From Candidatus Heimdallarchaeota archaeon (lineage in GTDB: Archaea; Asgardarchaeota; Heimdallarchaeia; JABLTI01): 64,000 nucleotides of DNA. Below, piece after piece: positions 17,129-29,053 of this stretch. The notes under the pieces were generated by a model that had not been told where the DNA came from, made no database searches, and worked only from the letters and a program-made list of their open reading frames with translations. The stretch covers positions 109,056-173,055 of the forward strand of contig JAUWKS010000001.1 of NCBI GenBank assembly GCA_030614005.1, given 5' to 3'. How positions within the stretch are numbered: position 1 is the stretch's first letter; every line of letters begins with the position of its first letter. Both the position numbers and the translations under genes were made by a program.

Positions 17129-18892
17129 TTGGTTTCACAAAAAAACGACTCAGATAAAGTCAAAAATACCAGGTGGGCAGCAATCTACCATCCAAAAATT
17201 CCACTTGAGATTGAAATTCCGAATAAGGATTTAGCAACATTATTTTTTGAAAATGTTCAACAAAATGCTGATCAACCATTTCTTATTTTTGAAGGCAAAA
17301 CAAAAACCTATGGCCAAGTAAGAAAGGAAGTGATAAAATTAGCGAATTCACTTCTGGAACTTGGTATTAAGAAAGGAGATTGCATTGGATTACTCATGCC
17401 AAATTGTCCTCAATTTATTATTAGTTATTTGAGTATTCTTTCCATTGGAGGGATAACAAATGCCATTAGCCCTCTCTACACACCTACTGAAATTGAATTT
17501 CAATTGAAGGATAGTGAAACTGCAACTATTTTCACCTTAGATATGTTCCTGGATAAAATTAGACCAATTAAAAAAAGTGCTAATCTAAAACATGTAATAG
17601 TTACTTCTATTGCAGATGAATTAAAACCTCTTAAGGGGTTCTTTTACAAAAATTTTCTTGCTCGCAAAAATCCCAAACCAAATGCTTCTGAATTAAGTTA
17701 CAAAGAATTAGTATCTAATGGTTCAGAAAAAAGCATTGATGTAGAAATAGATGCAAAGAACGATTTGGCGACATTACAATACACCGGAGGAACAACAGGT
17801 CCATCAAAAGGAGCAATGCTTACTCATTATAATCTTCTTTCACAAGTAATTGCTGTAGACTATTGGATGGAATGGATTGGAGGTAAACTACCAGGGATTA
17901 AGGACCGAAGTCTAGGAGCAATCCCCTTTTCTCATAGTTTTGGTTTAACCACTTCTTTTCTGTGGCCAATATCCGTTGCTGGTTTGATAGTTCTTGTCCC
18001 TGATCCTCGTAAATTAGAAGATTTAATGAAATTTATTCAGAAGTATAAAATTCACTTCTTTATGGGTGTACCAATTCTATATCAAAAGTTAGCTGAGCAT
18101 CCAAAAGTAGAAAAATACAATTGGTCATCAATTAGAGGTTGTATTTCTGGTGGAAGCTCTTTACACAAGAGCACCTTAGATCTTTTTGAAGGAAAAACAA
18201 ATGCATTATTGGTTGAGGGATATGGTTTAACTGAAGCCTCACCTGTAACTCATATCAACCCAGTTGATGAAAAATATAGGCGCATTGGTATTGGAATACC
18301 TATCCCAAATACTCTAGCAAAACTAATTGATCTTCAAACTGGTGAAGATATCCCTGATGAATTCAGCAAAGATGGATTTACTCGAGAAGGAGAATTATGC
18401 ATTAAAGGTCCCCAAGTGATGAAGGGATATTGGAAACAACCACAAGAAACAGAGAAAGTGTTTACTTCGGATGGTTGGTTAAGAACTGGCGATGTCGCAA
18501 AAATGACTGAAATCGGTTTTTTCGTTATTGTTGATCGATTGAAAGATTGCATCTTTACTTCTGGATACCAGGTTTGGCCTCTCGAAATTGAAGAGGTTTT
18601 ATGCAAACATCCTGATATTTCCTTAGCAGCAGTTATTCCATTCAGGGATGAGCAATTGAATGATAAAGTTAAAGCGTTCCTTGTTCGTACCCCTGGTTCT
18701 TCAAAGTGTACACATGATGAGCTCCATGCATTTTGTAAGCAATATTTAGCCCCTTATAAAATTCCTAAAGTCTTTGAGTATCGAGAAGAATTACCCGTAA
18801 GTCCCGTAGGAAAGATACTTAGAAGACCACTTAGAGAAGAGAGTACAACTTCTTCAACTGCAGAAGGACATGTTGAAAAAATCACCTTGTGA
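17129..18892 (+). CDS. Long-chain acyl-CoA synthetase (AMP-forming)
   Basis: This 587-residue protein has the full set of adenylate-forming enzyme motifs: the P-loop YTGGTTGPSKGAML near residue 216, GYGLTEASP near 366, GWLRTGDVA near 450, the hinge DRLKDCIFTSGYQVWPLEIE near 470, and the catalytic Lys in PVGKILRRPL near 565. It would activate a carboxylic acid, probably a long-chain fatty acid, to an acyl-CoA via an acyl-AMP. The start is TTG 17129, with AGGATAAAGG upstream. In a window with an acyl-chain megasynthase, this enzyme could activate its free-acid products, but the genes are 30 kb apart. Confidence 0.88.
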   Translation: MVSQKNDSDKVKNTRWAAIYHPKIPLEIEIPNKDLATLFFENVQQNADQPFLIFEGKTKTYGQVRKEVIKLANSLLELGIKKGDCIGLLMPNCPQFIISYLSILSIGGITNAISPLYTPTEIEFQLKDSETATIFTLDMFLDKIRPIKKSANLKHVIVTSIADELKPLKGFFYKNFLARKNPKPNASELSYKELVSNGSEKSIDVEIDAKNDLATLQYTGGTTGPSKGAMLTHYNLLSQVIAVDYWMEWIGGKLPGIKDRSLGAIPFSHSFGLTTSFLWPISVAGLIVLVPDPRKLEDLMKFIQKYKIHFFMGVPILYQKLAEHPKVEKYNWSSIRGCISGGSSLHKSTLDLFEGKTNALLVEGYGLTEASPVTHINPVDEKYRRIGIGIPIPNTLAKLIDLQTGEDIPDEFSKDGFTREGELCIKGPQVMKGYWKQPQETEKVFTSDGWLRTGDVAKMTEIGFFVIVDRLKDCIFTSGYQVWPLEIEEVLCKHPDISLAAVIPFRDEQLNDKVKAFLVRTPGSSKCTHDELHAFCKQYLAPYKIPKVFEYREELPVSPVGKILRRPLREESTTSSTAEGHVEKITL

Positions 18893-18946
18893 ACATTTTA
18901 AGGTAACTACAGATGGATTGAAAGAGAAAATAAATAGAGGGAGGAA

Positions 18947-19387
18947 TTAAATCCTCGAACCGCAGCTTGGACAGAAACTACCATCTGGTTTGAGTAATTC
19001 ACCACATTGCTTACAGTATCTTGTTCCGGAACTATTGAAGTCCTCATCTTCTGAATCAGCTTTGTAAATTTTCTCTCTGTCTTTATCATTAAGTTCGTTC
19101 TTTTCTATGCCTAATGTTTGCATACCGCTAACGACTTCTTGTTCTGAGAGTTCCTCTGCTGGGCGACCATAATGATTTTCTAATCTTTCTACATCTCGAT
19201 CTTGCATTTTGTAAGCACAATGAGTACCAGAGAGTGCTAGAAGCACTGCTCCACCAACTAACCATCGTCTTGCTCTTCTTCGACGATATCTTCTTTGGCG
19301 TCTTATAACATTTCTAGTTACCCGTCTAGCAATTCTTCCAGGTATTCTTGGTCCTCTTATTCTTGGTCTGAAACCTCGTCTGGGCAT
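18947..19387 (-). CDS. Arg-rich, single-helix, C-terminal zinc-ribbon protein
   Basis: This 146-residue protein has an unusual layout. The first about 45 residues are extremely rich in Arg (RRYRRRRARRW at its end), followed by one hydrophobic segment (LVGGAVLLALSG). An acidic middle follows (DRDVERLENHYGRPAEEL and onward), and then a C-terminal zinc ribbon with four Cys (YCKQCG ... FCPSCG). An AGGTG site lies 9 nt before the ATG. The basic N-terminus could bind nucleic acid or the inner membrane face, and the zinc ribbon suggests protein or nucleic-acid contact. It is convergent with the acyl-CoA ligase. No family name is justified. Confidence 0.65.
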   Translation of the reverse strand: MPRRGFRPRIRGPRIPGRIARRVTRNVIRRQRRYRRRRARRWLVGGAVLLALSGTHCAYKMQDRDVERLENHYGRPAEELSEQEVVSGMQTLGIEKNELNDKDREKIYKADSEDEDFNSSGTRYCKQCGELLKPDGSFCPSCGSRI

Positions 19388-19506
19388 TTTTGTTTTACAC
19401 CTAAATTAATCTTAATTATTAAATCAAATTAATATAACTCGTTTAACGATAAAAATGTTTAGAATCCAATATTCCTTTTTTTCTCCTTTTATGCTCTATT
19501 CTTTAA

Positions 19507-22773
<3,267 letters not shown>

Positions 22774-22775
22774 GC

Positions 22776-22934
22776 TTAATTATTTATTTTTGCTATTGCT
22801 TCATCAATATCTTTTATTTTAAGAGTGAAACTCTCTTTGCAATCTCTTAAATGTTTTAATTGTTCTTCTACACTTTTGTCAGTGTTTTCGCTACCGCATT
22901 TTACATTTTTCTTGTCTTTACATCCACAAGCCAT
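22776..22934 (-). CDS. 52-residue Cys-rich small protein
   Basis: This short gene is easily missed. ATG 22934 is preceded by AAGGTGA 4 nt upstream, the ribosome site used across this window. The product begins MACGCKDKKNVKCGS and continues as an amphipathic helix (EEQLKHLRDCKESFTLKIK). Its four Cys (3, 5, 13, 32) suggest metal binding or thiol chemistry. It is divergent from the HxlR regulator at 23044 and shares with it an intergenic region containing two identical dyads, so it is the obvious regulatory target. No family recognised. Confidence 0.6.
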   Translation of the reverse strand: MACGCKDKKNVKCGSENTDKSVEEQLKHLRDCKESFTLKIKDIDEAIAKINN

Positions 22935-22944
22935 AATATCACCT

Positions 22945-22986
22945 TACTTTAGATTTTAAAGTATTATTACTTTAGTTATCAAAGTA
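22945..22986. promoter_or_regulatory. Two identical 19-bp dyads (candidate HxlR operators)
   Basis: TACTTT-N7-AAAGTA occurs twice, at 22945-22963 (extended to TACTTTA-N5-TAAAGTA) and at 22968-22986, offset by 23 bp or about two helical turns. Both lie just upstream of the TATA-like element of the HxlR gene, and inside the transcribed or promoter region of the divergent small Cys-rich gene. Spacing and symmetry suit a dimeric winged-helix regulator binding to one DNA face. Confidence 0.6.
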
Positions 22987-22987
22987 G

Positions 22988-22998
22988 TTATATATAAA
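22988..22998 (+). promoter_or_regulatory. TATA box of the HxlR gene
   Basis: TTATATATAAA is a strong archaeal TATA element, and transcription would begin about 20-25 nt before ATG 23044. Being nearly symmetric, it could also serve the divergent gene, whose start is about 55 nt away on the other side. Confidence 0.5.
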
Positions 22999-23043
22999 AT
23001 CTCACTAAAAAACCATAGAGTAACTAAAGGCAAGTGAAGTAAT

Positions 23044-23454
23044 ATGAGTGAAAAAATCAGTGAAACAAGAAATAGCAATTGCTTAAAAGAACAAAATGGT
23101 TACCCATGTTTAATTCCCGCTCAACGAGTGCTAAATCTCATAAGTAAAAAATGGAGCATTCAATTAATTCACTTATTACATAATAGAAAGAAATTCAGAT
23201 ATAATGAGATTAAAGAAAGATTGCAGAAAGGTTGGAAAAAAGAAAAAATTAGTGATGCTACTCTATCCGCAAGATTAGCAGATCTAACAAAAGAAAAAAT
23301 CTTTTCTCGAGAAGTTTATCCTGAATTGCCACCAAAAGTAGAATATTCCCTTACAGAAAAGGGTGAGAGCTTATCGAAAGCTATCAAATACCTCGTAGAT
23401 TGGACAATTGAAGCTTGTCATAAAGAATCAGATTATATTTATCCCAAAGAGTAA
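23044..23454 (+). CDS. HxlR-family winged-helix transcriptional regulator
   Basis: This 136-residue protein matches the HxlR family: an N-terminal Cys (Cys22 in GYPCLIPAQRVLNLI, equivalent to the conserved C-P-x-x of the family), then helix-turn-helix and wing (SKKWSIQLIHLLHNRKKFRY, SDATLSARLADLTKE, YPELPPKVEYSLTEKG). HxlR proteins act as dimers, and several sense electrophiles or redox state through that Cys. A second Cys is present at position 13. The two upstream dyads suggest autoregulation and control of the divergent Cys-rich protein. Confidence 0.85.
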   Translation: MSEKISETRNSNCLKEQNGYPCLIPAQRVLNLISKKWSIQLIHLLHNRKKFRYNEIKERLQKGWKKEKISDATLSARLADLTKEKIFSREVYPELPPKVEYSLTEKGESLSKAIKYLVDWTIEACHKESDYIYPKE

Positions 23455-23510
23455 AATGGTTAAATGGCAATGTTTTTTATTATTATACCAATCTTAATAA
23501 TAAATAGACA

Positions 23511-24098
23511 TTGGGGGTATTAATAATTCACAGTTATGAAGATGTAGCAACTTCTCTCTTATACCAGCAATTATTTTTAGAACCCAATATAATAAGGGAC
23601 AGACGTAATACTATCAATATCCCTGTAGAAGGTAGTGACGTGATTATTAAAAATATGCGTGAACTGATACTTTCTGAAATAGACCTTTGGGATACAGAAA
23701 AAGAAATGGAATATATTTTTTCCATAGCTGAAAAAATACCTTTTGATAGAGGTAAAGTAATCAATAACTACAAGAAGAAAATTGAAGCTTTACTTGAAGA
23801 TCAGCTTACTGATAGATCATTTAGATTTTTATTATGTTTGAGTGAAATCATTAAAGAATTACACATTAAATCAACAAAAATTCTCGTCCATTCGATTGAA
23901 AAAAAACTTCAAAACAAATTGAAGAAAAAAGAGATTTCAAAAAGATTAGATGTATTATCACAAGATAGTGATATTTATTTCTCACTATTAATCAATCTAG
24001 GAATACTGAATAGTTACGCTAATATGTTAGACTTACCTCCAGTAACAGATATTTTCAAAGAGTATTTCAATAAAGTAATTCAATTAATAGATTCATAA
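23511..24098 (+). CDS. Hypothetical helical protein
   Basis: This 195-residue frame uses TTG 23511 as the only plausible start; no binding site is visible. The sequence is mostly amphipathic helix with Lys/Glu/Ile richness (KKKIEALLEDQLTDRSFRFL, KILVHSIEKKLQNKLKKKE). It lacks Cys motifs, membrane segments or known catalytic patterns. It lies 56 bp after the HxlR gene on the same strand and might be co-transcribed. I do not recognise a family. Confidence 0.5.
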   Translation: MGVLIIHSYEDVATSLLYQQLFLEPNIIRDRRNTINIPVEGSDVIIKNMRELILSEIDLWDTEKEMEYIFSIAEKIPFDRGKVINNYKKKIEALLEDQLTDRSFRFLLCLSEIIKELHIKSTKILVHSIEKKLQNKLKKKEISKRLDVLSQDSDIYFSLLINLGILNSYANMLDLPPVTDIFKEYFNKVIQLIDS

Positions 24099-24326
24099 TG
24101 GAATATTGCTTTAGAATTAATCTCTACTCTTTTTTTGAATCAAAATCATACGGATGAATTTACTAGATTACTTGAGTATTCAGCTACATAAGTTGTATTG
24201 AGTTTCTATAACGCTTTAATAGCATTATGAGTAAGTTAAAGTGAGAATTATTGCGAATTTACTGAATCTAAATTTTCTAACATAGAACATAATTCAGACA
24301 ATAATATCGATTAGAAGGTACAGTTT

Positions 24327-25586
24327 ATGACAAAAAAAATATTTAATAAAATTTTCCCAAAGAAGGGAGGCAATAAACGAGGAATAAGTCCTGTTATTGC
24401 TACTATTCTGCTTATTGCTCTAACTGTTACCGCTGCAGCAATCGTTTACTTCGTCGTCGTACCATTGTTTGATGGACAAGGCGAACTTGTTTTGATGTCA
24501 AGCTGGTCATTAACTGATTCAGATGATGACGGCAACTTTGATACGCTAACTGGCGATCTATTTAACATGGGAACAAAGGAAATTACTCTAGATGAAGCAG
24601 CGACAGTTATTGTTCAAACAAGCACCAGCCCTATTCTCAGCAAAGCATACGAACCAAATCAACCTATTAAAACCAATGCGGAAACTTATACTTGGGAAAT
24701 TACTTCGGATCTTGTTTATACCATTCAAGAAGAACAGGAAGTAAAAATAGAAGCTAGCAACGCCAGTGACCAAATTTCCTCACTTATACAATATGAAATC
24801 ATTATTCACTTCGGTAAAAATCAAATGACTACTGGTTCACAATTTTCCAATTTTATAACAGGGGATGGTGGCGAAGATCCTGAAGATCCTGTAATTGAAT
24901 ACTTAAGTTCTGCATTAGTTTTACGAACAGCAGCAGAGGATTCAAAAACATCTCGAGGGTCCTTCCCAACGACATCAGGTTACTCACCAAGACTTTGGTT
25001 CTTAGCAGGTATTTTCAAAAGCGGTACAAGAAACTTGCACTTAGACACAACAGATTATATTGCTCTAAATAGTTTCGGAGCAGCAGAAGATTATCATCCT
25101 TACATTGGAATTGCCGGCGAATTTTCAGACGGTCCAATTACTTCTCATACAGGTTACAAAAATCTTCCTTACAATGATTCAGGAATGTATCCAGGATGTG
25201 TTGCATTTTGTGGTACATCATTTGATGCTGACGATGACATTGATTGGCCTCAACGCGGTATAGTTTACATGTTTTCATATATTTACAATCCCACTACAGA
25301 TCCAATGGACGTTGATATATCAATTCAAGTCGATGATGCATATAGCCTCTGGGCAAACGGTGAATTCCTAAGCACTGGAACGCAAACAGCTAGCGGTTGG
25401 AAAACTTGGCGTGCACCTACACAAATTACAATGAATCCAGGTTACAATGTTATTACGATTAAAGCAGCAGATGCTGGCGGAAATTGGAATGCACAAGTTC
25501 TCTTTTGGGACACCGGAGCTGTAGATAGCATTACTTCCCTATTGAACGTATGGCCTATCATTAACCCAACAAGCACCTATTGGTAA
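24327..25586 (+). CDS. Type IV pilin-like surface protein with C-terminal beta-sandwich domain
   Basis: This 419-residue protein has an archaeal class III signal: basic leader, then KRG-ISPVIATILLIALTV, with predicted prepilin-peptidase cleavage after Gly19, and the SPVI(A/G)TIL start of the archaeal pilin N-terminal domain. The hydrophobic helix would assemble into a pilus or anchor the protein. After an Asp-rich linker (GGEDPEDPV) comes a 230-residue beta-rich domain with DDAYSLWANGEFLSTG, like PA14 or carbohydrate-binding modules, suggesting an adhesin. More GC- and C-ending codons than its neighbours, plus a strong terminator, suggest high expression. A possible AAGGT site precedes the ATG. 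Confidence 0.8.
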   Translation: MTKKIFNKIFPKKGGNKRGISPVIATILLIALTVTAAAIVYFVVVPLFDGQGELVLMSSWSLTDSDDDGNFDTLTGDLFNMGTKEITLDEAATVIVQTSTSPILSKAYEPNQPIKTNAETYTWEITSDLVYTIQEEQEVKIEASNASDQISSLIQYEIIIHFGKNQMTTGSQFSNFITGDGGEDPEDPVIEYLSSALVLRTAAEDSKTSRGSFPTTSGYSPRLWFLAGIFKSGTRNLHLDTTDYIALNSFGAAEDYHPYIGIAGEFSDGPITSHTGYKNLPYNDSGMYPGCVAFCGTSFDADDDIDWPQRGIVYMFSYIYNPTTDPMDVDISIQVDDAYSLWANGEFLSTGTQTASGWKTWRAPTQITMNPGYNVITIKAADAGGNWNAQVLFWDTGAVDSITSLLNVWPIINPTSTYW

Positions 25587-25597
25587 AATAATTAGCA

Positions 25598-25645
25598 CGG
25601 AGAAAAAACAACAGTTACGCTTTAGCAATAATTCTCCGGCTAAAG
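25598..25645 (+). other. Interlocked inverted repeats in the 3' region of the pilin gene
   Basis: CGGAGAA (25598-25604) pairs with TTCTCCG (25632-25638). CTTTAGC (25620-25626), inside that loop, pairs with GCTAAAG (25639-25645) immediately after it. The two 7-bp stems therefore cross, as in a pseudoknot, or are alternatives to one another. The element begins 12 nt after the pilin stop and precedes the terminator. Confidence 0.5.
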
Positions 25646-25649
25646 AAAT

Positions 25650-25707
25650 GAGATGGACTGAATCATCTCCCTTATTCTTTTCAGTCCATCTCTCCCACCC
25701 TTTTTTT
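25650..25707 (+). terminator. Strong intrinsic terminator with alternative pairing
   Basis: GAGATGGACTGAA (25650-25662) and TTCAGTCCATCTC (25680-25692) form a perfect 13-bp stem with a 17-nt loop, followed by TCCCACCC and seven T (25701-25707). The 5' arm GAGATG can instead pair with CATCTC at 25664-25669 within the loop, giving a competing short hairpin. Confidence 0.75.
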
Positions 25708-25797
25708 GTTTTGAATCGAAATTTCTACCTAGTCTTAAATAAATTAAAGATTCATTTAGGAGAATATTAGATAAGAGAAATTTTTGGTGGATTACAA

Positions 25798-25986
25798 ATG
25801 AGTAAAAGTAAAGATCTAGAACAAGCGTTTCAAAGATTAATAAAGAAATATCATGAGTTTTTGAATGAGACTATAATGGATGAAATGGAACGAATTGAAA
25901 TCGAAGCAGTTATCCAGCAAATAAATAGACTACATGATAAGCTCAACAAACATATGAATATTGTTGGAAGAAAATTCAGTTGTTAG
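25798..25986 (+). CDS. Small helical protein
   Basis: This 62-residue product (MSKSKDLEQAFQRLIKKYHE and onward) is almost entirely amphipathic helix with heptad-like hydrophobic spacing and a single C-terminal Cys. GGTGGA lies about 7 nt before the ATG, which supports real translation. It is probably a small coiled-coil protein. It stands alone between the pilin terminator and a convergent GNAT gene; no function is evident. Confidence 0.5.
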   Translation: MSKSKDLEQAFQRLIKKYHEFLNETIMDEMERIEIEAVIQQINRLHDKLNKHMNIVGRKFSC

Positions 25987-26024
25987 TTTCAATGCGATCA
26001 TTTTTTCTGTTGACTAGTTTAACT

Positions 26025-26564
26025 TTACTTTAGAGCTCTCCATTCATCTTCGAGAAGATCCATCACAATATCATTTACGTATTTACCTTCAACAAAATCA
26101 GTGTGACGCAATTCACCTACTTTTTTAAAACCAACGTTCTCATAGACCTTATGAGCCCCTGGATTTGTATTAAAAACATTTAATCCTATACGATGTAAAT
26201 TCAAATAATCGAAACCTATTGTTAATAAAACTTTCAGAGCATCGGTACCAAAACCTTGCCCCCGGTTTTTATCATCGTAAATTGCAATACTAACTTTTGC
26301 AGTTCGATTAATTTTAGTTACACTATTTAAACTTGCATGGCCTAAAAAGTCTCCAGTTGCTAATTCCTCGATAGCAAAAACAAATGCCTGTCCTTTCTGT
26401 CTATTCTCCCAAGTTTTCCTAATCCATGCTTCGCGTTCTGACCGAGAATGAGGAACAACAGGTCCTAGTTCCCTTCTCAAATGGATTTTATTCCAATCCT
26501 TCATAATACAATCAAGATCAGATAACTCGAAAGAACGTAATTTTACCTTTTTGCCTTCGTACAA
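26025..26564 (-). CDS. RimJ/RimL-type GNAT N-acetyltransferase
   Basis: This 179-residue, single GNAT domain has all the family features. It starts KVKLRSFELSDLDCIMKDW. The acetyl-CoA loop is DDKNRGQGFGTDALKVLL near residue 95, followed by LNLHRIGLNVFNTNPGAHKVYENVGFKKVGELR, the RimJ/RimL motif B. This subgroup acetylates protein N-termini, polyamines or antibiotics; the acceptor is not predictable. The gene is convergent with the small helical protein, and its promoter region is shared with the divergent DUF302 gene. Confidence 0.85.
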   Translation of the reverse strand: MYEGKKVKLRSFELSDLDCIMKDWNKIHLRRELGPVVPHSRSEREAWIRKTWENRQKGQAFVFAIEELATGDFLGHASLNSVTKINRTAKVSIAIYDDKNRGQGFGTDALKVLLTIGFDYLNLHRIGLNVFNTNPGAHKVYENVGFKKVGELRHTDFVEGKYVNDIVMDLLEDEWRALK

Positions 26565-26684
26565 ATTTAGCCCTCTAGTTCTAACTAACTTATGTATATA
26601 TCAATTTTAATGTTATTTTTCTTATTTATTCAATCACGCCTCTTTTTAACAAGTTCGATTTACTTTAAATTATAGGTGATGATA

Positions 26685-27080
26685 TTGGTTGACATATTAA
26701 AGAAAGAACTCTCATTGGAATTTGATATTGCAGTTGAACATGTTCAGAAAACTGTTGCAGATGGAGGATTCTCTGTCTTAATGGTTAAAGCGATGGATGA
26801 AATGCTAAAAAAGAAATTAGGAATAACCGATCTTCCAAGATATACAACAATAATGGCTTGTGGACCTAAACTTGCGAAGATGGCATTAGAAGCATCACTT
26901 AATGTTGGTCTCTTATTTCCTTGTAGCTTCGTTGTTTATGAAGAGGAGGGCAAAGTAATCGTTTCTCATGTTTCAATAATGAAAACAGCAGTAGAAATTG
27001 GGTTAGCGTCTGAAGAAGCAATGAAACCAGTTATAGCAGAAACAAGTAAAATGGTACATGCAGTTTGGGATAAATTTTAG
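26685..27080 (+). CDS. DUF302 domain protein
   Basis: I choose TTG 26685 because TAGGTGA ends 5 nt upstream; GTG 26676 and ATG 26679 lie within that site. The product is about 131 residues and covers one DUF302 domain: LKKELSLEFDIAVEHVQKTV at the start, DLPRYTTIMACGPKLAKMAL in the middle, and NVGLLFPCSFVVYEEEGKVI, the characteristic G-L-L-x-P-C-x-V-x-V-Y-E motif. The family is widespread, small and soluble, with no settled biochemical role. The Cys pair at CGP and PCS may be functional. Confidence 0.8.
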   Translation: MVDILKKELSLEFDIAVEHVQKTVADGGFSVLMVKAMDEMLKKKLGITDLPRYTTIMACGPKLAKMALEASLNVGLLFPCSFVVYEEEGKVIVSHVSIMKTAVEIGLASEEAMKPVIAETSKMVHAVWDKF

Positions 27081-27207
27081 TGAATTTCTATTCATTAGAA
27101 TTATCTTTTTTTATTTTTATTCTCCTTTTAAAAGTACAAAATAAATCAAAAGTTTATTATAAATCCATTTTTTCTTAAAGTTAAGCAAATTAAAAGGAAT
27201 AATAAAA

Positions 27208-29001
27208 ATGTTAGAGACAGCCAAACAAAAAAGACCTCTTTTAAGATTGTTTCACTACTCTTCCGAATTTAAAGGAAGAATCTCTTTTGCAATAATTTTC
27301 TCCATATTTGGTAAATTATTCGATCTTGCTCCTCCTTTCTTGATTGGAATAGCAGTTGATATTGTCGTTTATAAAGAAAATTCGATGTTTGCTAGCTGGG
27401 GATATGAGGACCCCAAAACACAACTTATTATCCTAGGTGTAGCTACTTTGATAATTTGGATTATAGAGTCGCTTTTTGGGTATTTACAACAAATTGTTTG
27501 GCGAAATTTAGCTCAAGTTGTACAGCACAAATTAAGAATGAACACATATTCACATTTACAAGAATTAGAGTTAAAATATTTTGAGGATAGACAAACAGGT
27601 GGCTTAATGGCTATTCTTAATGATGATATTAATCAGCTTGAACGATTTTTAGATAATGGAGCAAATAGCATTATTCAAGTGATTACTACAGTTATTATTA
27701 TTGGAATTGTTTTCTTTATTTTATCTCCAACAACTGCTTGGATGGCGATGCTACCCATGCCTTTTATTTTGTTATTCTCATTTGGATTCCAAAGACTTCT
27801 CGCACCAAAATATGCCGCTGTCCGATCAAAAGTTGGCATTCTTAATGGTCAGCTTTCAAACAATCTTTCTGGAATCTCTACTATTAAAAGCTATACAACA
27901 GAAAAATTTGAAAGTGGTCGTATTGAACATCTTTCCAATGCATATCAACAAAGTAATCGAAAAGCTATCCTACTCAGTTCAGCATTCACTCCATTGGTCC
28001 GAATGATAATTGTTGTTGGTTTTGTTTTGATGCTTATTTTTGCTGGAATTGATGCTTTAAATGGTGGATTACTCATTGGTTGGTATAGTATAATGATATT
28101 TTACACGCAAAGACTACTTTGGCCACTAACACGATTAGGTGAAACTTTTGATCAATACCAAAGAGCAATGGCTTCTACAAATCGAGCATTGGATCTTGTT
28201 GATACTCCTAGACAAATAATTTCTGGTGAATTATCCTTGCCAAAAGAACAAATCCGAGGAGATATTATGTTCAATAATGTTGGATTTGCATATGAGGGAA
28301 GACCAGCTATTCTTACAAAATTCAATGTTAATATTAAAGAAGGGGAAACTATAGCTTTTGTCGGTGCTACAGGTTCTGGAAAATCAACGATAATAAAATT
28401 GCTTCTGAGATTTTATGATGTGCAAAGTGGCAGTATAACTCTTGATGGAAACGAAATTAAAGATCTAAATCTGCAAGATCTGAGAAAAGGAATCGGTTTG
28501 GTTAGTCAAGATACTTTTCTAATAGATGGTACAGTAAAAGAAAACATTGCTTACGGTTACCCTGAAATAAACTATGATGACTTGGTTGCTGCAGCAAAAA
28601 TCGCAGAGGCTCATGAGTTTATTATGAATTTACCACAACAATATGACACAATGGTTGGAGAACGAGGACAAAAATTAAGTGGAGGGCAAAGACAAAGAAT
28701 TTCTATTGCTCGTGCAGTACTAAAGAATCCGCCGATTTTAGTGTTAGATGAAGCAACTTCAGATGTTGATAATGAAACTGAAGCAGCTATTCAACGTTCT
28801 CTTGAAAAAATTATCGTTGACCGTACTACTATAATTATTGCCCATCGATTATCAACCATACGAAATGCTAATCAAATCTTTGTTTTAAGCGATGGAAAAA
28901 TTATCGAGAATGGAACTCATAATGAGCTTCTCGAAGAAAATGGTCAATATGCTTCTCTCTGGAGAGTACAAACAGGAGAGCGAATACTCTCAAGCAATTG
29001 A
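27208..29001 (+). CDS. ABC transporter, fused permease-ATPase (exporter type)
   Basis: This 597-residue half transporter has a six-helix transmembrane domain (about 1-320), including YFEDRQTGGLMAILNDD, the coupling region typical of MsbA-like exporters. The ATPase follows: Walker A GATGSGKST near 391, signature LSGGQRQR near 490, Walker B PILVLDEATSD near 510 and the switch His in IIAHRLST. It would dimerise and export a lipid, peptide or drug at the expense of ATP. A membrane zinc-ribbon protein follows 52 bp downstream. The substrate is unknown. Confidence 0.92.
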   Translation: MLETAKQKRPLLRLFHYSSEFKGRISFAIIFSIFGKLFDLAPPFLIGIAVDIVVYKENSMFASWGYEDPKTQLIILGVATLIIWIIESLFGYLQQIVWRNLAQVVQHKLRMNTYSHLQELELKYFEDRQTGGLMAILNDDINQLERFLDNGANSIIQVITTVIIIGIVFFILSPTTAWMAMLPMPFILLFSFGFQRLLAPKYAAVRSKVGILNGQLSNNLSGISTIKSYTTEKFESGRIEHLSNAYQQSNRKAILLSSAFTPLVRMIIVVGFVLMLIFAGIDALNGGLLIGWYSIMIFYTQRLLWPLTRLGETFDQYQRAMASTNRALDLVDTPRQIISGELSLPKEQIRGDIMFNNVGFAYEGRPAILTKFNVNIKEGETIAFVGATGSGKSTIIKLLLRFYDVQSGSITLDGNEIKDLNLQDLRKGIGLVSQDTFLIDGTVKENIAYGYPEINYDDLVAAAKIAEAHEFIMNLPQQYDTMVGERGQKLSGGQRQRISIARAVLKNPPILVLDEATSDVDNETEAAIQRSLEKIIVDRTTIIIAHRLSTIRNANQIFVLSDGKIIENGTHNELLEENGQYASLWRVQTGERILSSN

Positions 29002-29053
29002 GAGTGTTTAAATAATTATTAGACCCTTTAACAAATAGATTCGGTGAAATATA

